Source: Cordilura impudica
Taxonomy: Eukaryota; Arthropoda; Insecta; Diptera; Scathophagidae
Direction: 5' to 3'
Length of the DNA: 64,000 bases
NCBI GenBank assembly: GCA_963682025.1
Contig: OY821521.1
Location: forward strand, 57,071,408 to 57,135,407
Shown: piece after piece, positions 43,651 to 56,599 of the stretch
How the letters are laid out: each line of letters begins with the position of its first letter
How positions within the stretch are numbered: position 1 is the stretch's first letter
Position numbers and translations under genes: made by a program
The notes under the pieces: generated by a model
The model's database searches: none
What the model was told of the DNA's origin: nothing
Seen by the model: only the letters and a program-made list of their open reading frames with translations

Positions 43651-43869
43651 GATAATATCTGTAGTTCGGGAATGTTAGTCGGCAGTTTTCAGTGGTCATC
43701 AACATATAGACAGAAGATTTGATACCTCACAGTAAGTGGCGACCGCTGACAAAGAGTGTTGGCAACACTCAGTGAATTGCTAAATGTCGATGACATCAGC
43801 AGCGTGTGGTACATGGATGGATGATGAATTGGATTGATGGTTATCGTGCCACCGTAACGTTACCTTAAA

Positions 43870-44790
43870 ATTTAATTCTATATACTCTTTCGCAGATGAC
43901 AGCAGCATTTGGAGGTTGGACGTAAAAGGCGGACAATGAATGACACACTCAATCAAGACCTGTTAAAAATCTCCGAGTGGGGTAAAGCGAATATGGTTGA
44001 TTTTCATGCGCTGAAAATTAAATTTTGTGTGTTGACCCATAGGGTCATGGAATCAATAATGTAATCTGTATATAGATATAGGTGGTATAGGTATCAAGGA
44101 ATCGAATACTCTTGATGTTCTAGGCATGAGAATTCAGTGTGATGTTCGTTGGAACGAGCATGTTTTTCAAGTGTCGAAAGAAGCTTACAAGGTCCTGGTT
44201 TTCTAAAACGGTGCAAAAATTACTTCACTCCTTCTGATCTCCTTAAAATCTGTACCACTTACATTCGACCGAAATTGGAATACAAATCCCTTATATGGAC
44301 AGGAGCTTCAAAGTCTGTTTTGGAGCTACTGGACCGTCTGCAAAGGAGGGCGTTGGTGCTCGTAAAAGACAGTAGGGTATCCAACTATATTGACTCATTG
44401 GAACATCATCGGAATGTGGATTGCGTAGCACTTTTCTATAGACTCTACCACGGGAAATGTCCTTCTGAGATTAGCGAACTTATTCCAAGTGCCCGAGTTT
44501 CGGTTCGCTCTACCCGCGTCTCTAGTAGAGCACATCCGCTTGTAGTCTATTGTCCATTTGACCGCACAACGCATTACAGAAAGAATTCGTGTATCAGTCG
44601 AACTAGCCGTATGTGGAATAAACTCCCCGCACAGGTCTTTTCTGACAGTTATAATCTAATCAAATTTAAGTCAAATATCCACAAACACTAATACTCCTCC
44701 TTCCCATAACCTATTTTTCTGAGATCAACACAATGCATTGCATCTGTAGGGGCATGCCCTGAGTGTTGGTCAATAATTAAAAAAGAAATA
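43870..44790 (+). mobile_element. 5'-truncated non-LTR retrotransposon fragment
   Basis: This is the 3' end of a different non-LTR element in plus orientation, from just before the RT ADD motif to a 3' UTR with a small hairpin (GGGGCATGCCCT near 44750). It lies tail-away from the minus-strand element, so the two 5' ends abut near 43860. No TSD found. Confidence 0.65.
43880..44691 (+). pseudogene. Reverse-transcriptase C-terminal fragment
   Basis: YSFADDSSIWRL (RT motif C) is followed after a frameshift by QDLLKISEWGKANMVDFHAL and, in further frames, LDVLGMRIQCDVRWNEHV and KNYFTPSDLLKICTTYIRPK. The last clean frame (44149-44691, 180 codons) includes ASKSVLELLDRLQRRALVL and SRTSRMWNKLPAQVF, the standard end of CR1/R1-type RTs. 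Several frameshifts make it dead. Confidence 0.75.
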
Positions 44791-44997
44791 AAATGAATTA
44801 GCAAGAGCAGACAGCTGAAGCTTCTAGAGTAAATTTATCCGTGACAAATGGGATCGATTGTCGTTTTAAATTGATGCTTTGCATGTGATCCTAAACGGTG
44901 TCTTTCCGAAACTAGACTGAATTTATTCATACCAACTCTACATGAAATTATAAGTGAGGCGACACCATTGATATCTAGATATCATAATGATGTTATG

Positions 44998-45622
44998 CTA
45001 GCAGATTCCAGCGCTCGAAATTCGGGCCAATTTGTAGGCAAATTTATTTCTCAACTTAGCCAATTCACAAACCAACACTTTTTTGGTTTATTATTATTGT
45101 GAATGAAAAAACAAACTCATTCACAAACACATTAACAAATTTAATGAACACACACATAGCATCTATATTAATACGTGAAGGTATATTTTTAGTTCCCTTT
45201 CTAAGCAATATGCGGGCACGGAGGAGTGTGAAAGTTGGCATAGTTATAGTTCATATGGAGGAGAAGCTGAGAATGATAAAATTTATGTTTAATCTGTCTT
45301 AAAAATATATTAAATTAAATAGAATAAAATATTTATAATAATTCGTTACACCCTGTTAATGAGAATGATTTAAATTGTATATCAGACGCTCTGTGTTGAA
45401 TTGTAAATTACTAAAATTGATTAACATACCTTTAGGCTCATTAAATATTCATAATTTTATATATATATATAGATTAAAAAAACATTAGAGGACAAAAATT
45501 GATTGAACAAATAATATTTTCTAGAATTTGCACTCGAATTTTGAGTTTTGGGCTATACTAGTATGTATAATTTTATGTATGTGTTAGTAGCAACTTTAAA
45601 TACAATTTACTCAAAATCAAGA
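44998..45622 (-). mobile_element. Non-autonomous Helitron, copy D, split by another Helitron
   Basis: Starts (its 3' end) at CTAGCAGATTCCAGCGCTCG and aligns with copies A-C. It is interrupted at 45162-45561 and resumes with GTATAATTTTATGTATGTG. The other end is truncated near 45622. Confidence 0.7.
45162..45561 (+). mobile_element. Second-family Helitron nested in copy D
   Basis: A 400-bp insertion between A (45161) and T (45562), starting TCTATATTAATACGTGAAGG and ending TTTGCACTCGAATTTTGAG, then GGGCTATACTAG. Removing it restores the copy-D sequence exactly as seen in copy B (ATAGCAT...GTATAATTTT). The 3' end resembles that of the host Helitron but the 5' end and body differ, so it is a related family. 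Confidence 0.75.
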
Positions 45623-45870
45623 AGTACCCCACGGGTTAATTTCAGAAAGTAAGTCCAGAATATTATATTTTAGAATTATCGAAATCCTTCCACAAATATA
45701 TAGTATTCCGATATTTTGTTTAAAATAAATTAAAATCTCCCTAAATTTGACTTTTGACCTTAAAGAAGGACAGTTTACAGTGTTTCAATTTAATCTTAAT
45801 TTACAAGGTTGAGAACTTACATCAATTAGTATAATATTCCGACAAAAGATATTTGAAATATGACAACACC

Positions 45871-46663
45871 AACAAGTAAGAAAATTATAGTCGGTCTAGA
45901 CCGACTATACGATACCCTATACCATGCGTTTAGAAACCCTATCTCTTAGGCCCAACTAACTGGACATAGAAAATAAGCAAAAACCAAATTTGAGTGGGAT
46001 TTTTATTAATTTTTTTGGCTGCAGATATAAAAAAGTTCATATCGGATGCTATATCTATAAAGGGGCTAGGTCCAAAAATGGACCGATCCTGATCATATTT
46101 GGTAAAGTCTCTTGTATTTTGCAAAAATATGTACAAACAAAATTTGAGAAGAATCAGTGCAATATTTTTGTTTTTTAATAGATTTAACTGAAGATCGGGA
46201 AGCAGCTCTATATGGGGTCAAAGGGATCATTTTTGAACTACTCATTAGTGGATGTAATGAACGCATACAAACCCAATTTGAGTAATATCTATATGACAAT
46301 TTGGATCTTATGGCAATTTATGTCGATTTCATATGGGTAATTTGTATGGGGGCTAGGTCTGAACATGGACCGATTCTCACCAATTTCAACAGCGTTCATC
46401 CCATGGCCGATAAAATCTTATATACCAAATTTCATCAAAATATATTCATATTTGCGACCTGCAGTTTGATTACAAGCTTTACATGGACACACAGACGGAC
46501 GGACGGACGGACGGACGGACGGACATTGTTAAATCAGCTCAGAAAGTGATTCTGATTCGATCGGTATAATTAAAGATGGGTCTAGGTCAAATATTTTTGG
46601 TTGTTACAAACAGCAGCACAAAGTCATTATACCCAAACCACATAGTGGTATAGGGTATAAAAA
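45871..46663 (-). repeat. TATACCC-family interspersed repeat, copy 4
   Basis: A full copy, AACAAGTAAGAAAATTATAG, palindrome AGTCGGTCTAGACCGACT, through a (GGAC)n tract (about 46495-46525), to GTGGTATAGGGTATAAAAAG. Nearly identical to copies 5 and 6. Confidence 0.85.
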
Positions 46664-49600
46664 GATATAGCCAAAATGTTGAAAAAAACAAATTTTTCTC
46701 CAAATCCGATGAAAGAAAAACTTGTTAATAATACCTTGGAGTCCAATAATTTATTTTGGTAAATTTCTTGAACAATACTTTTGAAAAAGTAAAATTGGAT
46801 ATTTTGAAATAGTGCTAAAAAATACGTACCGTTTTGACATTAATTTAGAACGGCATAACAATAGACGATATGCAAAATACTCTACATACGATCATTCTGG
46901 GATCAGGAGAATGCAAAAATGTTGTTGCTGTAAATTATTTCAATGTCTTTAAAAATCTGTGCTCAATTTTCTTAATCAAGTGGTCTGCGGCGCCTTTATG
47001 CCCTGGGAACTCGATATAACTTGGCTGTTTTACAACCGATATAAGATTTTGTTATTTTATTAGAAAGATAGTTAACTCTAGATTATGGCTTATTAATTAA
47101 TTTAATTTAAACGCAATTATTAGTATCAAAATTTTTTGAAAAACGATTGTTTTTGATAATTTTTACATTTACGTCCAGAAAGCATTGTCCGAAATGGCTC
47201 AAATTTTTCGCACTAAAAATCTAGATCTAGTGTCACAATAATCCGACCCGCACACCTCAAAATTCGACCAAAAATTTTTTTCATACAAACCGCTGTCACC
47301 CTATGAAAGTTAGCATGTGTGTATTTATTATATGTACTCATATCCATAAATCATCACTCGAAAAATACAAAGTGGATGGGAAAATTTTGTCATAGCATCG
47401 ATAAAAAAGCAGTCTACTATTATTCATTTAAGTATTTCTATTGCCTTTTTTTATTCCCCAAATAAATCCAAGCACTCTAAAGATGATCTACCAATATTTT
47501 TAAGTTCATGCTTAGGAATTTGTTTTTGTTTTTTCTCTTCTCCATATAAAATATAATTTTTATATACTTATGCAAAATTCTCCACCAAACTCAGCATATC
47601 AAATTCTTGAATATCAATTTCATTCCATTGATATATTCACGTCGTGTAATTTATCTTTCCATTCAAACAATAAAGTAAATACTCACACTTAAATCAAAAC
47701 GGGAATATTTGCACGTTTTTCTGTCCAATCTATTCTAACAACAGACAAAATTTGTTCATTCGCAATTTTCTTTTCTTTTCATTTTTTTTGTTTTGATGTT
47801 TAAAATGAATGTCGAGTGAAATATTTTAACCACAAGTAATAAATTTTTGAATTCCAGCAAAACAAAACAACCATAAATGATTTTAAGTGATTATTTAGAA
47901 TTCAGTAAAAGATGAAAACTGTAAATATGTAGACAAATTGGCATGACATTGTGGAATATATAATTGGCTTTTCTGATATTGAAATTATTAGCCATAAGTT
48001 CCTAAAATGCTGTTCATTTTTATCTATAAAAAATGTCAAAATATATAAATTTTCTTTCTAAAATCTTAACAATTTCCAAGAAATATTTAAATTCAAACAA
48101 TTATACAAAATTCGTTTTGAATGTTTTGTGTTCTGGTCTGTTTAGTATACATTTCAATTTAAGTGATGATGATTGATGTGGTCAACTTCAAAGTTCTGTC
48201 TGAGATTTCGTATGTGACGTGTGTATACAATATCATCTATCATTATAATCAAAACACTTGAACGAGTATTTATGTAAAATATGAAAGTAGTGCAGTATTT
48301 TGAAGTATTTATTCTTTTTGTCATTATAATAACCAATTGAGAAATTTTACTAAGATTAAGTGAATTTCTCGGTACATTTCATTAACTACTTTATATGTTT
48401 TCAGATCATTTGATAATTTGAAAAAACTTATTGTAAAAACAAGTAAGAGTGTTACAATCGGCTGTGCCGAATCTTTGATACCATACACCTCGGTTTGAGT
48501 ATTTATAATAAATGTAAGCAATATATTTGAAAAAGTTAACTATTTGTTAAACTTAACCTTAACAGATGACTTTTGTTTATTTCAAGAGTTGGTCTATAAA
48601 GCTCTCTAACATTAGTAATTCGCGCTCCAACGAGGAAAGATCGTTTTCGTCTTTTCTATTATTTTGGATAAAAGACAACACGTTCCGGTGTTTGCTTTTT
48701 GGTCATCGTGGTTGCTGATCGGCATGCATATAGGTAATATACTTAGGTAATAGGTAATATACCTATATGTATGCGTTTCCGGTTATATGATATAACCTCT
48801 CGTTTAAAATAAAGTTTTTGCAAATTAAATTGCTCGCCCTTACCTTCATTGCGAAAAAGCTCTCTCAATTTTTTTTTGTTAAAATATTGCCATATATGGA
48901 AAATAAATTTTATTTACCATTAAAAGGGAGTTTTCTCAATAAGATTTTGTGGTAACACAAAATACAATACATTACAAAATCTAACCCATTAGATTTTATG
49001 TTAATAAAATATATTTTCATTTATTGACTCCAAATACTACTACTTGGGAATTAATATCGAACTTCAATTTTTTGAGTTTTACTTTGCCTACCATGAAGTC
49101 AATTTTTGAAGTCATTATGAACACTGGTTCAAATAAGAGATGCCAAACGCAAAAAACCAGATGTTCCAACAATTTTAAATAAAATAATTTGTTATCTTTA
49201 TTTTCTGAAAAACTTCAAATTTTCATCCAAGAGAATTGTGAAAAATAATATATAAATAACATTCTCATCAAACAGCGCTTTATTTATGTAACAATTTTTA
49301 TGTTCGCAATTCTTAAATATCATTTGAGGTTTTCTTAACTTCATTGAATTTAAATTAATGTTTTCTTATCCTAAAATGCTTTTAATGTCTCCTGAATGGC
49401 AATATTTTTTTTAAATGTAAACATTTTTTAATGTAAACATATTTGGTGTTTTTTGAATTCCAATTTGTGTTTAAAGCATAAAATTTATATTTTTAAAATT
49501 CAATTGATATCTTCTAAATTTCAAGTTATTATTTCCGACGTTTTAATATGATTTTCTGAAATTCAATTGATAGTTTCTAATTTATAATTGGTAATCTGAA

Positions 49601-51133
49601 TTCCAGTTTTCAGAATTGCGATTTTCTTAAATTTGAATGGAAAATTTAAAAAGTGCTATTTTGTATTTATGTGAATAATAATGCTTTAGTAATTATAAAC
49701 AATTTTTAAAAATTATATATAAAAGCAATCAGATATTTTGTAGGTAAAGCAGAATAATAATTTTATATAACTACGTAGAACTGTTGACATTCATTTTAAA
49801 ATAGAAGTAACTATTGCAAAATTAATTACTGTGGAATAGTCACACTGCGAAAAATGAAGTGATAATCTGTTCGTTAATGCAAAAGAAATGTATTTTCCCT
49901 TGTACAAAATATTGCAGAATTTTATATAAATAAAATAATAAACCAATTTATTTCTAACATGCGGTTATTATGGACAGTAGAGGCTAAAACGGTTTTTTTT
50001 TTTTTAATATTTACTATAAAATTTAAAAACAGTTGTTTCATTGTAAAGAATTGCGAATAATAAGTATACAACAGTAGTTGTTTTTGCAATTTTTTCAGTG
50101 ATCATCAAAAATAACAAGTTTTTTGGATGCAACTCAAAATGTGTTTTTTAGTGGATTCTAAAGAAGCTACTCTTATAACACAAAGAGGTTTACAACTGTA
50201 TTTTTTTTGCGAAAGACTAGAAAAACCAATGTGAGATTTTTACAGTGGATAGATAAGACCATTGTGTATCGGTTTCTTGCAAAAAGTGAGAATTGAAAAA
50301 TTTTGAATTGATTTACTTTAGAGGTACATGCGCGATATGTGAATGACATGTCGTATATTCATATACCATTTATAATCTGAAAAAATCTAATAAAAGCAAA
50401 TTAATTCTTTTACACAAAACTGAATGTAATTATTTCCTTCCATGTTTTATTTCTCTTTACCATTTTTGCCACAATAGTTACAAGAAACGTAAAAAAATAT
50501 TTGGAATTAACAAAAAAAGCTGAACAAATAGTAAACAAAAAACAGCTGATCACATAGTACACTGCAAAAAAAAAAATACCTGCTAACGTTGTATTGTCGT
50601 ATAATTTTTTTGCATGGAAAATATCAACAACAATTATATAACTGTTATAAAATGTTAGCACATACGACACATACAACAGTTAAGACAACCTTGTGAATAC
50701 TCAAAATATTTAATAACGTTAAATTAACGAATAAATACTTTCATATCTCTGGTTTTTTCAATTGTATATGTAAGCAGCCTCTCCATATGTATGTATGTAT
50801 GTATATATATAAAATACATAATATATATAATTTTCCAAAGCAAACCACATATATGTATATAGTTACTTTACACATAATACTAGACCAGATTACATTTTAA
50901 TGTGGTCACTTTTGTATACATAAAGCCATATGTATACACTTGTATACACACAAAGGTACGTACGTTTGTTCTTAAACACAGCATATAGTTTATGAATCAA
51001 TGCCTCTTGTTTTGATTAAAATATGGTTTTCTGCTATTGACCGTTATAGTTAAAGTTTTCTTTAAATATAAAAGCATACTTTAGGGGGTTAGACTATAAA
51101 CACTTTAAATTGTGCTAGTTGAGGTGACCAACT
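46664..51133. other. AT-rich DNA with no supported gene
   Basis: No ORF in this 4.5 kb shows a recognisable family or codon-like bias; the few frames above 60 codons are hydrophobic AT-rich chance frames. At about 48436-48505 the end of a related interspersed repeat is present (see separate entry). Microsatellites of TATG occur near 50790-50810. An intron or intergenic region of a host gene is possible. Confidence 0.4.
48436..48505 (-). repeat. End of a second, related interspersed repeat family
   Basis: AACAAGTAAGAGTGTTACAA, a palindromic ATCGGCTGTGCCGAAT and GATACCATACACC reproduce the layout of the TATACCC-family terminus (AACAAGTAAGA, palindrome, ATACCCTATACC) with a different hairpin. 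Confidence 0.55.
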
Positions 51134-51340
51134 GTGTCAGTAGAAAATAAAGGTTGGGATGACAAAACAAACCGCCCCGCATTTAACGTTTTTGTCACGC
51201 AGCTCAAGACTCATCCTGCTTTAAATTTTCAATCAGCTTTAGAAAATACAATATTAAGCAAATTAAATAACTTTAAGATATATATCCTGATTATTTTGTT
51301 GCTAAGCACATTTTATTATTTTTATACCCTCCACACCAGA
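51134..51340 (+). other. Short conserved-looking reading frame of unknown origin
   Basis: The frame reads ENKGWDDKTNRPAFNVFVTQ, then LKTHPALNFQSALENTILSK and a hydrophobic tail. The first 45 residues look protein-like (charged and aromatic residues balanced), unlike the AT-rich surroundings. No ATG is in place (it opens at a GTG), so it could be an exon or TE fragment. The tail ends in TATACCC-type repeats. Confidence 0.25.
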
Positions 51341-51343
51341 GTT

Positions 51344-52118
51344 GTTTTTATACCCTATACCACTATGTGGTTTGGGTATAATGACTTTGTGCTGCTGTTT
51401 GTAACAACCAAAAATATTTGACCTAGACCCATCTTTAATTATACCGATCAAATCAGAATGACTTTCTGAGTTGATTTAACATTGTCCATCCGTCCGTCCG
51501 TCCGTCTGTGTGTCCATGTAAAGCTTGTAATCAAACTGCAGGTCGCAAATACGAATATATTTTGATGAAATTTGGTATATAAGCTTTTATCTGCCATAGG
51601 CTGAACGCTGTTGAAATTGGTGAGAATCGGTCCATGTTCAGACCTAGCCCCATACAAATTACCCCTATGAAATCGACATAAATTGCCATAAGATCCAAAT
51701 TGTCATATAGATCTTACTCAAATTGGGTTTTGTATGCATTCCTTACGTCCACTAATGAGTATCAAAAAATGATCCCTTTGGACCCATATAGAGCTGCTTC
51801 CCGATCTTCACTTAAATCTATTAAAAAACAAAAATATTGCACTGATTCTTCTCAGAATTTGTTTGTATATATTTTTGCAAAATACAAGAGACTTTAGCAA
51901 ACATAATCAGGATCGGTCCATTTTTGGACCTAGTCCCCATATAGATATAGCATCCGATATGAACTTTTTCATATCTTCAGCCAAAAAAATTAATAAAAAT
52001 CAGACTCAAATTTGGTTTTTGCTTATTTTCTATGTCCAGTTAGTTGGGCCCAAGAGATAGGACATGGTATAGGGTATCGTATAGTCGGTCTGGACCGACT
52101 ATAATTTTCTTACTTGTT
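51344..52118 (+). repeat. TATACCC-family interspersed repeat, copy 5
   Basis: Full copy in plus orientation ending in a palindrome with one change (AGTCGGTCTGGACCGACT) and TTTTCTTACTTGTT. A separate TTTTTATACCCTCCACACC stands just before it (51319-51337) and looks like the end of a second related repeat. Confidence 0.85.
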
Positions 52119-52559
52119 GTTATTGCTGTTCTAAATTTTGTAATTTATGTGTCATAGCTGTAATAATTATTATTTTTATGGTCGTTGTGTTTCTAGCATT
52201 TGCTTAATGAGAGTGCATACTTAATTTTCCTTTACGCTAGTATTTCCCTATTTTTTTTAAGAAACTTCTCTCCGAGATTCAATTTCATTTTAATTTCTTT
52301 TCGAAAAAGGTACTTTTTCATTAACTTATTTCATTATTTTCGAATCAAATGGTACAAAAATTTTTAAAGTTAGTAAAAAATTATATTAAATTAATTCCAT
52401 ACTGTTATTATTTGAAAAAAAAAAAAAAATCGTAAGACAAAAAAATATAGCCGAAAGAAAATGCTTGAAAAAAATATATTATCAATGTTTTAGCTGGAAA
52501 CAATTTGTATACAGATGCACATTTCATTTCTCGCACATATAAATCGTTGGTTTACCACA

Positions 52560-53064
52560 TCCCTTCCGTTGACAATGACGATGTTTTCCCAGATTTGGTT
52601 TTCAGTATTTCTCTTGGTCGACGACGTCATCATCGGTAGCTCCTTTTCTTTCTGTCCAAAGAAGAGCTTCTGTCACAAAGACTTTGAAATCTTTTTTACT
52701 CATCGATTACTCAGCTTTATATTTTACAATAAAGCAATGCAGTTTCCAACCACTCACAACTGCCGAATTCAAAGTAGTGCACCGCAAAGGTCAATACCAT
52801 TTCTTTCCACGTATATTGACTCGGTAGTTCTAGATTGCATTGTCGTGCAAATCCACACCGCCCATGCCCTTGTTGTAATTTTGAAACATGGCTGGCTGAT
52901 CATACATGACATAATTACCAGCTACGGAGTTCATTTTTGATGTTGATGCTTTTTTCCGACGTTGGACATTTTGCAAATGCAAGACTTGGTCAAAATTTGT
53001 TGCCATGGTCTCCTTTTTGTTGTCCTGCCATCTACATAGCAATATTTTTTGTGTGGCGTCAAAC
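52560..53064 (-). pseudogene. piggyBac transposase, C-terminal piece
   Basis: Reads LCRWQDNKKETMATNFDQV, then NYNKGMGGVDLHDNAI, and after a stop the block NYRVNIRGKKWY and LNSAVVSGWKLHCF. MGGVDLHD contains the last conserved Asp of the piggyBac DDD core. Stops interrupt it. Confidence 0.75.
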
Positions 53065-53072
53065 GTATAATC

Positions 53073-55965
53073 CAGGGATGGAATTGTTGATACAATTGTA
53101 CTTTTTTTGATACTATTTGATGTTGAAAAATACGTTGATACGCCCGGGACTCATTTGATACATTTTCAAAATTGAACGAATTTTAACTAATTTTTTTATT
53201 GAAATTTTTTCTTGCATTAAATTTTCCCCCATTTCCTACTTATTTAAATATGGTAACTCGTTGAGAAACTCTTTTAAATTTAACCACACTGGCAACACTT
53301 CATTCATTTATGTGATGATGGTCTAACAAATATCAGCTGACTTTTGTTTATAAAATTTGGTTTTTCCCAAAACAAATGCCAAACGCAATCAGACTACAAG
53401 CAGCAAAGTAACATTTTTCTCCTAACATTTAACATGAAAAGAAAATAACGCCGAACAGCACGGTGATGCTTTAATTCTGATTAATCATTGTTTTTTCTTC
53501 TTTACGCAAAAAAAAAAAAATCGGAAGATTTGTTTGTTCTCGATAAATACTAAAAAAGTCAGCAATTAACTGTGATTCAATAAATAAAATAGTTTTTAAC
53601 AATTAATTCTATTCACCTTAATCATGGAATATGATGAACCTGGGTAAGTTTTGCAATGGGTTTTAAAATAAATTAAACTGAATTCTAATTTTATTTTTCT
53701 TAGAACCAGCAAGTCAAACAAGCCATATTTAGTTCCATTTAGAGATGATTGGGCAAAAAAGTTTACATGGTTGAAAAAGGATGAAACCGGAAAAAAATGT
53801 ACTGTTTGTAATTCTTATATTACTGGAGGCTTAACACATTTAAATCGTCATCACCTGAGAGAAAATCACAAAAAGAAAGTTAATGCCGCCAAAACAACAC
53901 CCAAAATTGACAATTTCTTAACAAGTTCCACAAAATGTACAATAACGGAATCTGCAAAAAAAAATTAGAAATAATGCTGAGTGCTTTTGTTGCAGAGCAT
54001 AACCTTGCATTCACGGTACTCGATCATCTAAATTTTATTATAAAGGAAGGAGTTCATGATTCCCAGATTGCAAAGAAATTTAACATTCACAGAAGAAAAG
54101 GTAAAGAAATTGTGACAAACTTGCTTGGCCCTGAAAATTCTAAAGACATACAAAGCTTTTGTAACAACCATTACTTTTCGTTAGTAATCGACGAAAGTAG
54201 TGATTGCAGTATTTCCAAAAACCTTGCAATTGTAATACGAATTTTCGGTGGAATATCTCGTGACCGTTTTTTGAGTTTGGTACAAATGGAATGGAATCTA
54301 ATGGAATCTTCAATAGCACACTGCATGTATTAAAGGAAAATAACATACCCTTAAAAAATATGGTCGGTATGACCACAGATACTTGTGCTGTAATGATGGG
54401 TTCTTCAAATGGTGTGCAATCCAAATTTAAAAATATTATTCCTCATTTATTTTCCAATGGATGCATATGTCACATTTTAAATTTGGTTTCATCAGCTGCC
54501 TCTAAATTTGGAATTCCTGAGGAATTTGATAAGTTTATAAAAGAAATAAATTTTCATTTTTGTAACAGTGCGAGCAGAAGAGAAGAATTCATTAAATTCC
54601 AGGAATACTTTGGAGCCGAAATACATATAACTTTAAATACGCTACAACAAGATGGCTTTCAAGACAAGAAGTAGTTAATCGAATTCTAGAACAGTGGGAA
54701 CCCTTACAATATTATTTTGATAATTTTGATGCTGATTCAAAAAATGAGAGAATAAAGTTTATAATGTCAGGATTTGCAAATCCAATATACAAAATGACAT
54801 TTTTATTCCTTCAATATGTTCTTAAAATTGTTAATGCAGTGAATGTTGAAATGCAGTCAGAAGATGCTCGTATGCATATTTTTTTGCCAAGATTAATATT
54901 TTTATTTCGCCAAATTGCACGAAACTTTATTAAAAAGAGTTTTTTTAGACAACTCTAAAATTTGAAAACTAAACCTAAATGAGAATCATATTCCATTGAA
55001 CGATATATTTTGTGGCACTGAAGTTGATTTATACATTATCGAAAATCAAATCGACAGTAGTGTTGTAAATCAATTTAAACAAAATGCAAAAAGTTTCTAT
55101 ATAAAATTTTGTAAAGTTTTGAAGACAAAAGTAAATTTTGATGACGAGATCCTAAATTGGTTTAGTAAATTTTCACCCGCAAATGTTTTGTCAGGAAAAA
55201 TCAACAGCATTGTGCCTTTTTTGATCAAAATGTTTCCCAATGAAAGCAAAAATTTTGAGAACATTAACTCACAATATAGAGCATTGGCCGATTTGGATGA
55301 ATTAAAACCATTAATAAAAGAAAATATGTGTGGTTTCTGGTCAAAAGTGTCTGAAATTAAAAATGAATTAGATGAAAAGATGTGTCCTGATATTTTCAGA
55401 ATTGTTCGTGGAATTTTGTCGATACCTCATTCCTCCGCAAACGTGGAGAGGATTTTTTCTTATCAAAATCTTATAAAAACAAAAGAAAGAAACCGGCTTC
55501 ATGTTCCAACAGTATGAAATCTTATTCAAACCAAAGACTTGTTAAAATCAGCAAATGCTTGTTGTTATAATTTTAAAATTTCTAATGACATGGTATTAAA
55601 AAATTTATAAAAAAATAGTTTAAATTGAATTAAACTTTAAATTTTAAAGTCGTACAATATCTTTACTTTAAAGATGTTAGTAATATTTTTTTTACATCTT
55701 TATCTTAAAAACATAATTTTTTGATCTCGAAAAAAATATTTGTGTTCCTTTTTATATATAATTTTATGTATATTTTTTTACTTTATTTAATTTTTTTTAT
55801 TTTGTGTTTTTAAAATACATTAATGAATTTTTATGTACCTGTTTTGTTTATAATTATTATTTTTTTTTTTTTAATTAAATAAAAAAAAGTACCTTGATGG
55901 TAAAAAAAGTACAATTTAAAACCATTTTTGATACCAAATCGAAATTGCTATATATTTCATCCCTG
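53073..55965 (+). mobile_element. hAT transposon inserted in the piggyBac gene
   Basis: A 2893-bp element with ends CAGGGATG and CATCCCTG and a perfect 8-bp duplication GTATAATC (53065-53072 and 55966-55973), the hAT hallmark. It carries one transposase gene with an intron in plus orientation, now frameshifted. Confidence 0.92.
53624..55517 (+). pseudogene. hAT transposase, frameshifted
   Basis: Exon 1 starts at ATG 53624 (MEYDEPG); an intron (53644-53703, GTAAGT...TTCTTAG) leads to exon 2 with a BED-type zinc finger (KKCTVCNSYITGGLTHLNRH, then H). After a frameshift: SLVIDESSDCSISKNLAIVI (first Asp), VGMTTDTCAVMMGSSNG (second Asp), ICHILNLVSSAASKFG. Another frameshift falls where a TRWLS motif is expected (LQQ...WLSRQEVVNRILEQW in the next frame). 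The C-terminal dimerisation region IPHSSANVERIFSYQNLIKT ends at 55517. Non-functional, but all domains are still visible. Confidence 0.85.
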
Positions 55966-55973
55966 GTATAATC

Positions 55974-56594
55974 ATAACCACCCCTAGGTAATTGTTTACC
56001 GGTTTTCAATTCATCGGATCCATCAGCAAGTCGCTTGGAACAAACGGTTCCCGAAGCACAAAACCCTTTATCAGCCAACAAATAAAGCCAGTGGTATGAT
56101 GTGAAGAGTTGTCGAAATAAACTTCATGTGGCATTGGATATTCAACATTCGATAGCAAACGTATAACCACATCAGCTCCGAATCCAACAACATTGTGATA
56201 TTGATGAGCTGATCCACAGTATGGTATAAGAGAATGCAGATAACATGTGAATAAAGAAAGGAAAATATTTATCAAAATCAGATTATTACAAGAAGATCAG
56301 AGATTTATTATCTGAGGAAGAACACAGACACCATAATTAATAACCCAATCGAATTGGTTTGCCTCTGATAAACATCTTACATCTGTGCCTCCCAAATTGA
56401 AGAAACTTTCGATTTATAATATCGAATAAAGGACGAAGCTAAAGGTATAATACAAGTATAATCCATAATATATCGATTTACAGAAATCTTTTTGCTCGCT
56501 GCCATTTTTCAGCTCTGTCTAAATCATTATTATCGGCGAAATGTATAAAAGCTTTTATGTGAAAAAATGATGACTGAGTCAGGGTCTGTTTTAC
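55974..56594 (-). pseudogene. piggyBac transposase, middle piece
   Basis: Shows SSFFHIKAFIHFADNNDLDR (just after the Transib site), then YHNVVGFGADVVIRLLSNVE, HEVYFDNSSHHTTGF (a catalytic Asp region) and LADKGFCASGTVCSKRL, ending in GGYDYT at the hAT insertion. Frame breaks are present. It joins the C-terminal piece across the hAT TSD. Confidence 0.75.
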
Positions 56595-56599
56595 CATTG

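Larger units (their letters stand above)
39779..43860 (-). mobile_element. Non-LTR retrotransposon of CR1/jockey type, nearly full length
   Basis: Minus-strand element of about 4 kb ending in an (AAAT)n tail (39781-39811 on the plus strand as TTTATTTATT). It has ORF1 (about 42956-43650) and ORF2 with endonuclease and reverse transcriptase (about 39948-42720), the usual order. The 5' end is placed approximately, next to a second non-LTR fragment that begins near 43870. A TSD was not identified. A few nonsense codons make it inactive. Confidence 0.8.

Noticed and set aside
45939..46299. 60-80-codon frames recurring in TATACCC repeats (45939-46299, 51448-52060, 60077-60437)
   Set aside because: They recur because the repeat recurs; frames exist on both strands with no domain, and older copies do not preserve them.
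52515..52940. 141-codon plus-strand frame
   Set aside because: It is the antisense shadow of the piggyBac C-terminal piece.
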